In this document: one piece after another, positions 1 through 11,349 of the stretch | Numbering within the stretch: the stretch's first letter is position 1 | How the letters are laid out: every line of letters starts with the position of its first letter | Assembly: GCF_963678635.1 (NCBI RefSeq) | Contig: NC_087064.1 | Coordinates: forward strand, 74,490,390-74,554,389 | Direction: 5' to 3' | Source: Symsagittifera roscoffensis | Taxonomy: Eukaryota > Xenacoelomorpha > Acoela > Convolutidae | DNA length: 64,000 bases | Notes under the pieces: model-generated | What the model was told of the DNA's origin: nothing | Seen by the model: the letters and a program-made list of their open reading frames with translations, nothing else | The model's database searches: none | Made by a program: the position numbers and the translations under genes

Positions 1-3000
1 TTTGTATGTATGCATGTACGATTTGGATGTATGTATAAATGTGTGTAAGTTTGGATGAGTGTATGCTTTTCGGCAACAATTTTGTGGTTACCACAAAAAA
101 ACTTATATTTGTTAGGACAATGTGTAAACATTCTCGCGGCGGTTTTGTATAAGATGAAAAAAATGGTGTTATAGCTTAAAAAAGTAGCACATGAAAACAC
201 ATATCACTGATTATTTTGCAATTTGATTGCATTAAGTTTGGCCACAATAACAAATTTAATGCTTTTTAATACCATTTAACCACGAGGGATAGAACCAACA
301 TAGGAGCTGGTAAGACCCAATCATCAGGGCTAACCGCTCTTGTGCCCTTGCTTAAAATTTACGTCCAATTTTTTTATTCAATTTTCTGGACTGGGTAATG
401 TTGCCTCGCACTAAAGAAACGAGCACGGATCATGTTGGGCCTCAAACCTCCGGCCTTCCGATTGAGAAGCGGAGGCGTAACCACTTCACCACCGATCTCC
501 TAATTTTGCCTCTAAAATTGCTCATAATTTTACCCTATCCGACTCCAGATTCCGTTCGTTTGACTCATGATTTGACCACTTTTCACTCATGATTCGACCC
601 GTTCTAACCACTGAGTGAACTCTATTTGACCCATGAATTGCTCCGTTTCGACCCAAGTTTCGTCTCTGTTCGACCCATGAATCGACTCTGCTCGTCTAAG
701 CTCCGCTAAAGGATTTGTTCGCCCATCTTAAATTGTTACCAAAATCGACATCGTTCGACCGTTTCGGTTGAATCATGAGCCAAGCACTTCAGCCTGGAAC
801 GTATTCGATTTATTTTTCGAACCTTTTAAAATTGCTTTTAATTTTTAAATGGCATTTTTCCAAATTCGTCAAATAACAGCGTCATCTGCAAAGAGGAGTG
901 TTTTATTTTGTATTTTGACTGGTGAAAATTTATTTTTTTTTGAGAAACAAATTCGGTTTTTAAATCACTTTTTCAAAAACCTCACTAAAATGGGAATAAG
1001 GATATAAGAGAGTAGATAAAACTATCAGGTTTTGATCGCCTTGTTTTTGTAAAATGGAATAAAATTTCGTATTTTTGGACTTGCTGGAAAAACAGTTGTT
1101 TTTCAATTGACTTATCGGTTAAGAGCGTCATTTCTGACGCCAAAACAATGTTCATGGATTTTATCAGATAATTATTTATGCTAGAATATTTTTTGAGATC
1201 TGAATTTGTACTAGGATTGATAGATGATGTAAACGACAAAAAAGTCCATTTTATAATTGTCTCCTCAAACTTCCTATTTTTTAAATCCATATACTCGTAA
1301 CTTGAATATGTGGATAGTACGGTTAATCCCAGAATTCCCCAGATTGAAAAAAAGCAAAATAGTGCCTGGGGTCAGGTCAACAATCACACACTTGATAATG
1401 CAAAAGGGGGTTTAATACTTTTTAAATATTCAGGAGGTGCTAGAACTTCAATTTGGCTACCTTAAAAGTTATTTGACATTCATACTATCGTATGCTAAGA
1501 CTTCAGCAAGTTAAGAGGTCAATTTCTACAGCTTCTTAACTGTTTGAAATTGAAAGGAGAAAAGTGAAAATGGTTCGGTTCCACTTCAAGCAGTCCAATC
1601 AGTTATTTTTTCCATTTCTTTCACAGTGTGACCTCTGATTTCTAATCGAACAACGCGCTAGTCAAATCGGATCGATAAAATGCCAAAGTAAACGTGCCCT
1701 CCGTAAAACACCGGCTGTCAAGCACACGTCACGTGCTGATTCTCTGGCAACGCGGCCACATTTTCCTCCAATTTTCATTTCTTTCACTTTTCCCAGCCAA
1801 CTTATTGTGATTGCAAATCCCTGTAATCGTCGCCAGATTTTTATCAGTGTTTACAGTTCAGTCCGCCGTAAAACCGACATTCGGACCACAAGTCGAGAAA
1901 GATTGGAAACCGTTAATTAAAGGGATTTTCGAGCTGCTTTTTTCCCCCATGGTACTTTGAAATGGCAGCGTCTCATATAGTATACATCATTCACTTACGA
2001 AATTTTCCCGAATTTCTATCAAGTTTTTTTTTTGCTAACTTTGTCGCTGATTACGATTTAAATCTGAGCTCGACCGAAACGAAAACTTGAAAAGTAAAAA
2101 CATAATCTTATAATAGCCCGCTAAAAGTATTCTTAATGAGCTGTGTAGTTAATGCTTGTAGGACATATTGTATTGATTTGTTGACAGGTCCAACAAAGTG
2201 CCAATTTGAATTGGGACCCTTTTTTGATTTCCGCTGGTTTATTAACACATATTTAGAACCCTGATTTGTAGTCTGGTCACTTTCTGGTCACTCTCTCCTA
2301 GCTTCAAAGGTGTGAACAAAATAAATTTACCGCTGCAAAAAGGCTTTCTAATTCGGATAATTTAACACCACATTGAAAACAGGGTAAACAAAGCCAATAC
2401 TGGAAATGAACCAAAGATAAAAATAGCTCCCAATTTTTAAAACAAGATATTCCGTCTGGTCTCTTTCTGGAGAAGGCATATTTCTGTTTGTAATCGTAAA
2501 ACTACCCACTGTAACTCTCGCGGCTGTAAAAAATTTGTCTTGAGATGTAATGGCGAAATTATGGAACGCTCTTTGGTATATTTTCTCTTCGGTTATTTTT
2601 TTTTCGCCGATGGGCTAACTTGATGTTTACATGTTAGGAGTAAGGAACAGTTAAGACCTGGCCACATTTGAAGTATCATCTCAAAATACTTTTCCATTCC
2701 ATTTATTTTGTCATTTCAGACAGATGGAAACCCTTGAAAACTTTCCTCACAATTCTTACCTTTGCACTATTCGTTCCATAATCTATCGGATGAAAATTCT
2801 GGGTTAGTCCAATTCCTTATTTGCCAGCGGTTATTGACGAGAAATACTCTTTATCTTTTATTTCCCGTAACACTTTGGGTCTAAATCCATCAAAACCTGT
2901 TTTAATCAAAATCTCCTTTCTGCTTTCTCCGCTTTCACTCAACTTGATTCAAACTACAACTTCAATCAATTAGATTCAATTCCCACTTCCATTTTAGTCC

Positions 3001-3677
3001 CCGTCGAACAGAAGAATATCGATACCTTGAATCAACGGACTTTTCGGCGTTGAGGTAAGAATTTTATTATCAACAATTTCAATAAACTCAATTAAGACGC
3101 CAGAATGAAAAAAAAACATCGATCGCGGGTTCATTTTTACAGTTCAACAATTTATTTTCATAAGGTGGTTTGATAAATTTGAGGAAATGGCTTAAGGTTA
3201 AAATCAGCGTTCAGGAAACAGTTAACCTTTTGATAAACGCTCAATCGAATTTCCCAAATATAAACATATTTATGTGTGAAACAAAAAAGTTCTCTCTAAG
3301 TTTGGCTTCTGATTTTGAGATTGGTAAAACAATTTATGCGAAATTAAACTGGAAGACGAGAAATTTGCGCATGTTTGTAACTTCTCTCTCACTACCTCAC
3401 ATCAGTTTGGTAAGTTTTTCTGTGATAAGTTAACAAATGTTTTCATTTCTAATAGGTTCTTCATTTTATGAGGGTTTAGTTTTTTCTTTTCTTGTTAAAC
3501 CAGACAGATAGAAATTTAACTTTATCGTAAGTTTTCAACCACAATTGATATGCAAAAAATTAAAATTAATTTGATCAATTTTGTTTTGATTCTTTGATGT
3601 TTTTTGATGTTTGGCCAACAAAGAAATTCTCGCGGAAGTTTCGAACTGCACTATTCTGGTCAGCAAGCGGTTGATAA
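1..3677. other. AT-rich non-coding stretch
   Basis: No frame in this stretch looks like a protein: the open frames are short, of low complexity and without recognisable motifs. The first 60 bases are rich in TGTATG steps. I see no RNA gene, no transposon end and no convincing exon. Confidence 0.5.
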
Positions 3678-3960
3678 CCCGCACTAAGAAAAATGAATTT
3701 CGATCGATTTTAGTATGAAAAAAGTATGCAGATTAAATTGAAATCGATTTAAATTGTAAAAAAAGTAAGTTAATCAAAAAGAAAAATTCAGATCGATTTG
3801 GATCGATTTTGAATCGATTTAAATCGATTTAATTTCAACGTTAAAAAAATCGATTCCAGCCGAATTTAAAGCGATTTGACTGGATCTTAAATCTAATCTA
3901 AAACGGAATCGATCCAAATCGATTTCAAATCGATTTAAATCGATTTTTTTACTTCTTTTT
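3678..3960 (+). repeat. MITE-like repeat, CCCGCACT end with ATCGATTTAAATCGATTT core (copy a)
   Basis: It begins CCCGCACTAAGAAAAATG and then runs through many overlapping copies of the self-complementary word AAATCGATTT. The same beginning recurs at 7715, and in reverse complement at 5510-5517 (AGTGCGGG) and about 47945. The right end is placed where the ATCGAT words stop. No coding capacity. This looks like a small non-autonomous DNA element family; the name of the family is not known to me. Confidence 0.5.
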
Positions 3961-4045
3961 TTGTTCAAATTTTCGAAAATTTTTGTTACAAGTCGTTACA
4001 AATACCACAATTGACTAAAATGCTTGTAAAACAAGATCAACCATC

Positions 4046-4620
4046 CCCTCATGCCCCCTACCAATTCTGATCCCGCAACCCCCCCAATTCTTATCCCCCA
4101 TCAGTTATACCTGATGTAATATTTTCCAGAAAGAGTCCGACAGTCCTGAAGAAACGGTCCAAGGGTCCTGAAGCAGAAAGGGTCCAAGAGCAGAAAAACT
4201 GCAAAATGTCAACTTTTATAAGCTAATCGGTTATTTAAATGTCAGAAATGTCAAGAATAACAAAGCAACGAACATTTTATGCATAACTTGATAAATTTAA
4301 TCAAGATTTTTTAAAAAAAACTTTAATGAAAAACTTATTGAAATCATTCAAATCATGCATAATTTATTCATTTTCTTGGTACTTTTGACCACTCTAATAA
4401 TTTTTTTTATCAATTAGCCCGTACAAACCAACCTAAGTCATTTTTGTTCTGTTTTTCTGCTCTTGGACCCATTCTGCGCTTGGACCATTCTGCTTATTGC
4501 TCCGCCTCCATACTTAGGTGACCTTCGCGTCCCCCATGCCCCCCATCAATTCTTATCCCGCAACCCCCCCCCCCCCCCCAATTTTTATCCCCCATCAGTT
4601 TTACCAGATGTAATTTTTTC
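4046..4620. repeat. Foldback with flanking direct repeats and poly-C run
   Basis: A 19-base word at 4181-4199 (GGTCCAAGAGCAGAAAAAC) recurs perfectly inverted at 4451-4469, and weaker pairing extends outward. A roughly 85-base C-rich segment (4046-4130) recurs directly at 4531-4620 with about 16 consecutive C at 4564-4579. The arrangement suggests a non-autonomous foldback element or a nested insertion. No coding. Confidence 0.5.
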
Positions 4621-4883
4621 CTCTAAATTCATTGACTTAGACACTTAAATCGATCCATATAGCTTTGTTGCGGCCCTGTTCAAATTTCTCGGACCGTCGC
4701 ATGACAGACGAGACTGGTCATTTTTCATTTTTCATGTTTTTCGGAGAGGAGTTACCATAAAACTCTCCAACTATCGTAAAACTTCCCAAAATGTGTTTTG
4801 CCAAACATTTTGTTTGATACTGTTCTCTGATTTATAAATAATCATTTTAAGATATTTCGATGTCAAAGATTTTGTAATGCAGA

Positions 4884-5003
4884 ATGGCGTATTTTCCTCC
4901 CGGAAAGACTATACGTTTTAATGAAGTTCGAAGCGATGGACCAGGTGTTGGATACTACTCGGTGCCGAGGCCAAGTTTAGCTGCTAGAGGTCCGGCACTG
5001 TGA
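4884..5003 (+). CDS. Possible first exon of a host gene with a PG-rich N-terminus
   Basis: A 39-codon frame starts at an ATG in good context (AGAATGG) and contains the motif GPGVGYY, which resembles PGPGxY motifs of sperm-tail PG-rich repeat proteins and the N-terminus of HMMR-type proteins. The frame ends in TGA at 5001-5003, directly before a strong splice donor (ATG/GTAAG, GT at 5006-5007). The stop so close to the donor means either a short exon of a pseudogene, an indel, or chance. It lies between two repeat copies. No further exon could be linked to it. Weak call. Confidence 0.25.
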   Translation: MAYFPPGKTIRFNEVRSDGPGVGYYSVPRPSLAARGPAL

Positions 5004-5139
5004 TGGTAAGGTTAGCTTGACTCAAACATCTTCAACTTTCGCTAATCACCCTCTTACTACCAGTGCGCGCGCGCAACATTCAAAATTTCCGAGGTCTGAA
5101 CTGAAAAAATTAGTTTTCTAAAAAGCATGTTTTCTTGCC

Positions 5140-5517
5140 TTGTTAGCAAAAAAATCGATTTTAGTGTGTCGCAAAAGCAAAATTCATCGAAATCGATTTA
5201 AATCGATTTTTTTAGACACTTAAATCGACTGAAAATTTGCAAAAAGATCGATTTAAATCGATTTAAAATGGATTTAAGTGAGATTCTGATAGATTTAAGT
5301 GAGATTCGGATGGATTTTAGTGAGTCGAAAAATCCATCGAAATCGATTTAAATCGATATTTTAGACACTTAAATCGATTTAAAATTTAAAAAAAGATCGA
5401 TTTAAATCGGTTTGAAATCTATTTTAGTTTAGTAAATTGTACATGGCTAATCGATTTGGATCGATTTTAAATCGATTTAAAATCAATTAAACCGGAAACC
5501 ATTTCTGTCAGTGCGGG
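5140..5517 (-). repeat. MITE-like ATCGATTTAAATCGATTT repeat (copy b, inverted)
   Basis: Dense overlapping AAATCGATTTAAATCG words end at 5510-5517 with AGTGCGGG, the reverse complement of the CCCGCACT end at 3678. The 20 bases inside this end also match the 3678 and 7715 starts in reverse complement. The left limit is approximate. Confidence 0.5.
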
Positions 5518-7714
5518 TACGTTATCTCAACTGCTGATAAAATCCGTCATCAGATCTAATTCAAGCGCGATTTTGCCGAAAAACGCGGGAAAATAATATC
5601 ATGTCTCATTCAATTTTGCATCGACTCCAATTTTAACTTATTTGCCACTTTGACAAAACTTTGTTTTCGGATATCGGCTAAATTTTGTCGCTACTTTGGA
5701 TGTTCGTTGAAGGGAAATCAAGTTTCAAAAGCCATAATAGCGCAGCCTCGAATTTTGTCAATTTGAGACTCCATACTTGCATTCCTTGAGTACTTATTTT
5801 CAACCAAACCCTATCAGGACTTGAATTATTGTTCCGACTTGCAAAGAAAATGAGATATTTGTTATCTCAAGGCAGACCTCGGGGATCAATCTATTGATCT
5901 GCATGGTCCCAGCCGGATGTGCACACCACTATACTATTCTATGATCTATAAAATGTTTAGGAAAGTTAGCAAAACCTGTGAACTTTGGTTCTCTCTGATC
6001 GGAAAATATTTGATGCATCAACATTGTCAAGTAAATTAGTTTTTCACGGATGGATTATCTTTCTGTAACTCAGTAGCGTCTGGTATATTTTTTTTTCAAA
6101 AACCGTATGTCAGAGATTATATTTTACAAAAATCAGTGAACTTTTGTCCTATGATGCCAAATTGATATGCAAAAAATAAAGAAATAAAACCAGAAGCACC
6201 TAGCGTTTTAATTTGACATCACGACAGAAACGAAAGTTGAGCAATAACAAATGAGCTTGCTTCATCAATATTCTCCCTGCAATCGAGTCCAGTTGAAATA
6301 TATTCTTATCCACAACATTGTGAAAAACGTACAAAAATCGCAATTTTCTGTAACTTAGGATCTATTTTTTTTTCATTCTTCACCAGATTTACTGACGGGT
6401 AAACTTTGAGACTAATGATTCTTGAAATTAGATCAAAATATAAAATTCAGCAGAGAAAAATAAAGATGAACAACAGAATCAGGATCTTAGATCTATTGTT
6501 CGTTAGGTTAAAATCATCTAGTTACGACCATCTGAGAAGCGCGCTGTAGAAAATACAGCTGGAGTATGAAAATCATTGAAATATGAGAGGATTGCAAATC
6601 TCAAAATACAATTCAAAAACTCGAATCATACTTCTAATTGTCATGTTTACAATAAAATAAAAGCTTTCTTTGTAAGAATCATAATATAGTGGATATTTTC
6701 ATTGGAAGTTTAGGGAACCTAAAACAAATGACAAAGCTCAAAAAATTATGATCAAAAAAGTAAATGTTAGCAAACGCAGAATGAAATGAAAACTGAGCAA
6801 AGCAAACTGAGCAAATTAAGACTTTTAAGGGGTTTTAATTAGATTTTCCTTGTTAAAAAACGATACACTTTTTTCAAATAAGACTTTTAAAATTTCTGTT
6901 AAATTTTTCCGCATTTCACTGTAAAAAGAATGACAAATACTGTTATAGAAAAATTATATTTGTTTCTAGCTGAAGTCGGAAAATTTTTCGAGCCAGCTTA
7001 GTTTTTTGCCCATGCTAAACATTGAAAAAACACTTTTTGTGCGCATTCATTGTTTTTCATTGTTTCAATTTAGTGAATTTGCAACTTTTTTCCTCAAACG
7101 TTTGCTGATAAAATCGCCAGACTCGCGCTAAGGATACCAACCCAATTTAGTTACTATACTAAATAAAAAAAAACGACGAATGTACTTTAAGAAATTGAAA
7201 AAATCTGAAGAAAAAATTTAATAAATGCAAATTCTCGTCATCTTTTCAAAAAATTTAAGTTATTTTTTTGTAGAAAACTTGTAATTTTCAAAATTAGAAT
7301 ACTTTTAAACTAGAATATCTTTTTTAAAAGATTCACATGAAATTTTTGAATAATTTATTTAGGAGTTTTCAAGTTTATGTTGAAACTCGAACCATTACTT
7401 TTGTCCTCTTCAGATACCAAAAATAGTTTAAATATGCAATGATTGCTTTGTTTCGTCCAAAATTTAGTCAAAATGTTCCTGAATGACATATATCCATTGA
7501 AACTCCACAAACTTATATTTATCTTAACTTTTTTGTGTTCAAGTTCCCCATTTTTCTCTTTCACTACCTTGACTTCAAAAAAGGATTTAGTTAACTTCTT
7601 AAAAGCCTGCTACCCCTGCACAAACTGAAACCAAGTTGAGTTTTTCCAAATTTTCATTTTTGAGCGAACGTTTTTGTAGTGATTTATGTGGAGAAAAGTC
7701 TGCAAAGAAAGTTA
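5518..7714. other. AT-rich non-coding stretch
   Basis: I see only short A/T-rich frames, with no motif, no RNA gene and no repeat of note here. Confidence 0.5.
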
Positions 7715-7925
7715 CCCGCACTGACAAAAATGGATTAGGATCAATTTTAGTATGAAAAAAATATGTAGAAAAATTTAGATCAATTTTAGTATGAAGAAAG
7801 TACAAAGAGTAAATAAAAAAATAAAGATTGAATTAGATCGATTTAATTTTGATTTTAATTGATCGTAAATCCAAGCTACAAAAATTGATCCAATTCGATT
7901 TTAGATCAAATTAAATCAATTTTTT
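7715..7925 (+). repeat. MITE-like repeat, CCCGCACT family (copy c)
   Basis: It starts CCCGCACTGACAAAAATGG, closely matching the other family ends, and continues into degenerate GATCAATTTTAGTATGAA and AATTGATC words. It has no clear opposite end, so it is probably truncated where the next tandem repeat begins. Confidence 0.45.
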
Positions 7926-7944
7926 CCAGTCTTAAGGTGTTTTT

Positions 7945-8238
7945 GTATTTTAAACCAACGGCTTAGAAATTTTAAACCTTAGTATTTTAAACCAAGTATT
8001 TTACTAAGTATTATACTAAGTATTTTAACCAAGTATTTAACTAAGTATTTAAACCAAGTATTTTACTAAGTATTATACTAAGTACTACTAAGTACTAGTA
8101 CTACTACTAAGTACTACTAAGTACTACTAAGTACTATTTTAACTAAGTATTTAAACCAAGTATTTTACTAAGTATTATACTAAGTAGTAAGGCTTAGTAT
8201 TTTAAACCAACGGCTGAGAAAAACGGCTTAGAAATTTT
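7945..8238. repeat. Minisatellite of ACTAAGTATTTTAAACC and ACTAAGT units
   Basis: Units of about 17 bases (ACTAAGTATTTTAAACC and the shorter ACTAAGTATTAT) and a block of ACTAAGT/ACTACT steps repeat through about 250 bases. The array is bracketed by two direct copies of GTATTTTAAACCAACGGC (about 7946 and 8198). No coding. Confidence 0.75.
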
Positions 8239-11200
8239 TGATTTCTCGTCTAAAATTGAGCAAAAAAAGCACGCATATTTTTGCTTAATTTTGGCCATTG
8301 CGTAAGTTATTTAAATAAACTATCTTTTTCCAAAAATATCAATTTCTTTTAGTTATTTTGAATTGAGCTGCTAACATGTTTTTGAAATTTTTTTGGCTTT
8401 TAAGTTTCTTACCACAAAAACGTGCAAAGTAATTCTTTTTTTCTGAAGTGTCTTTCAATGGTGTTAATTTTGCCCTCGTTGATATCACTTCAAATTAAAG
8501 TTTTATGTGATTTTCATTCGCGAAAATTGTTTTTAACAAGAGAAACTGGGACCTATTTTGAACAAATTTCACTCAAAAAAAAGGATTATTTTTTCATCGT
8601 GCTTATAAAATCTATTGGTTTGTAATATTTAGAGCACTGTTCGTTCAAATTTCTGTCGAATGGCCGAAATGCGTGCCATAAATAGTATCAAGAGGCGCAC
8701 CATTTGAAGGGGACAAGGGCGTCGAAGATTCCTGAGGTGGCTGGATTGTTTGACAAAGTTCTGTTGCTTCTGAAGTCAAATTGGTTTGCCTCTAAAAAGT
8801 TTGCACTTTGTTTATATTTACATTAAATATCTTTAGTTATAAAAAATACTCTTATAAGATTCAATTTCAATCATACAAAAAAGTCATTTTGTTTTTATAA
8901 TTTTATTTCAGGATGCTGATCTCTTTTAGATAACAGTTTCCTCCTATTTTGAGAGCTCATATTATACAGATACGAAACTTTGAAACAGCCATATAAATAT
9001 TGATTTTATGTTGTGTTTTGAGGTCTAAACGACAGTTGATAAACAACAGTTGTTGAGTTTAAGCTTTCCACAAATTCTCTATTTCGCTTCAATACCCCAA
9101 AAACGGTCGTTTGAGTTTCATGTTTTATATGTTCCATATTGTTATTTCTATTTTTTTGTGATTATTTATCAAGTCCAAAGTGTTGCTTTCAGGACATATT
9201 AACGAACCATAGTTGAAAGCCACACTTTTAATAATGTTGATTCTTGGTTTCCCCGGTAATAAAATCATTCAACCGCCGTTAGATTGGAAATAAAATCACT
9301 CATGCTGTTATAATAGCATAAAAGAGAAAAAGACAAATTTTTGATAGAGAAAATGTACTACTATTTAGACAAAAACCGCTCTAATTTCTTATTTTTCACC
9401 GCAGAAAGTTTGGAATTATCGCTCTTATTTTAGTGTGGCAAATTTTCCGAAAAAAGATTGGAAGATATTGAGTGAAAATTGTGTAAGATATTGAGTAAAA
9501 ACTGCCATAAATTGTCAAAACACATTTCGCATCACTTCAATGCTATTATTTTACTCAGAAGACCCGTAAAAAGTGTGGGGTGAAATGTGTGCACTAAGTT
9601 CAAGTTAGGGCGAAATTTGTCAGCGGCGAAAATGCTTATATGCTTATGATTTCTTTAAAATATGGGATGATTTTGTAATATATATTTTTTTGGTTTATGA
9701 CTATTCGGGCTCTGATAAAAAAATTTATATCTATTTTAAATACTTATTTTTGTGTAATTGTATCTTTTGAAGTTTCGTCTGGGATAGCCTTAGTCTAGAC
9801 ATGCACCTTGAATAACTATACCATTAGCAGTTACACAAATCAACGGCAGGGAGCAACAGTAATATAAACAAATATTTACCCTCTAAATCCTCATTCTATG
9901 CAAATATCCCAATATGATTTATACTTAATGATATAACTTCCATGCCAGACCGGGTTAATATACCCAGAATGGTCCGAAACTTTCTTCAACTGTGTCGATT
10001 GGTTTATTTTCATAACAGATATTGATCATATTAAGTAGTATACGCATATTACCTTGTATGAATAAACACATGAAAAGACGACGAATAATTTGTTCCGTTG
10101 TAAAGTGAGATTCAAAGTACTCTTTCTGGTTCGGAAAACATTGCACCGACGGGAAAAACGGAAGTCTAAGTTACTGTGTTATACTGAGTTATAATACTTT
10201 CGATCCGCGGGATCTCCAGCAAATTCTGCACTCAATTATCCCCTTGTTGAGTTTGATTTACGGCAAACTTGAAGTGATTTGCTTCAATCAAAGCTAAAAC
10301 AACGTTCTCTAAGTTAGCCCAAAAACTGGACTGCCAAGTGCGCTTGCTTGAATTATCGGGAGTTTGCAGATTGGGAGTTTCATATTCAAGTCACGTTGAT
10401 CATGTCAGACTGCAGGACTGGTAAGTTAACAAAAACAAGTCAATTTGTCATAACCAGACTTAACTCAAAGTCACTAACTATGTTATACTTCATTAAATTC
10501 TCAAATCCCATAAACCCATCCTAGTTTTTGGCTACCTTTTGCGTTGTCAGACAATTTTCACAGCAGTTTAAAGCTTCGCCTAGATCAAAAAATGAAATGC
10601 ATTTGCTATTTAGATAATTTCATTATTTGAAAACAAATATTGTTTGTATTTATTCGGTGTCTTCTTTCAATATTGGAAAAACCATTTTTGTAGTAATTTT
10701 AGGGAAGCTTTTTAAAATAGTTTTCACAAACGTTTTCTGTGCGTTTTTGTGGTGTTGTTGAGTGTGCCTCTTTATTTCCAACTGCTGTGATTTATAGCTT
10801 TCAAATCTTTCAGTTCTAACAAAAACCAACAGTTCTTTGCTCCTCGTTCCATGTGTCTCTATTTAGCGACAGCTACCTTATAATAAAAACATTATTATCT
10901 TCAGCTTTTTATTATATTTTGAAACCACACACAACTTGCGTCTAAATTTTCGGCCAGAGTTCAGTCGATACCGTCCAAATACTTTTTTAATCAGATGCAC
11001 AATTACATTTTCAAAACACTGTTTCATTATCAAAGTCTTAATGTTTCAACATTCTGAGTTAGGACCGAAGTGTATAACTCATAGAGTAATTTCGGATAGG
11101 GTACACCGTCTGCTCGTCACGCTATCTTATTTTCGGCCGGATAGATTCGTGCAACTTCTTAGTCTAATACCAATCCTAATCTTACTCTTATACTATCTAG

Positions 11201-11321
11201 TCTCAGGTTGTTTAACTAGTCTCTGCTAGGCTCAATAGATCTAGGGTATACTGGTTTATTGCGGTTGCTGAAGTCTTCTTGGAGAGTCAACTAATTTCTA
11301 AGTTAAATTCAAATCTCTCTG
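8239..11321. other. AT-rich non-coding stretch
   Basis: I found no convincing exon, RNA gene or repeat in these 3 kb. From about 11100 rightward the plus strand becomes rich in G and T, the composition typical of the retroelement that follows. Confidence 0.45.
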
Positions 11322-11349
11322 GTGCTGAAATTACAAGTAATTTCAGCAC
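11322..11349. repeat. Perfect 13-bp hairpin
   Basis: GTGCTGAAATTAC (11322-11334) is followed by AA and then its exact reverse complement (11337-11349). It sits near the left limit of the G/T-rich zone. Its role is unknown: it could be a transposon end, a terminator-like structure or chance. Confidence 0.6.
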
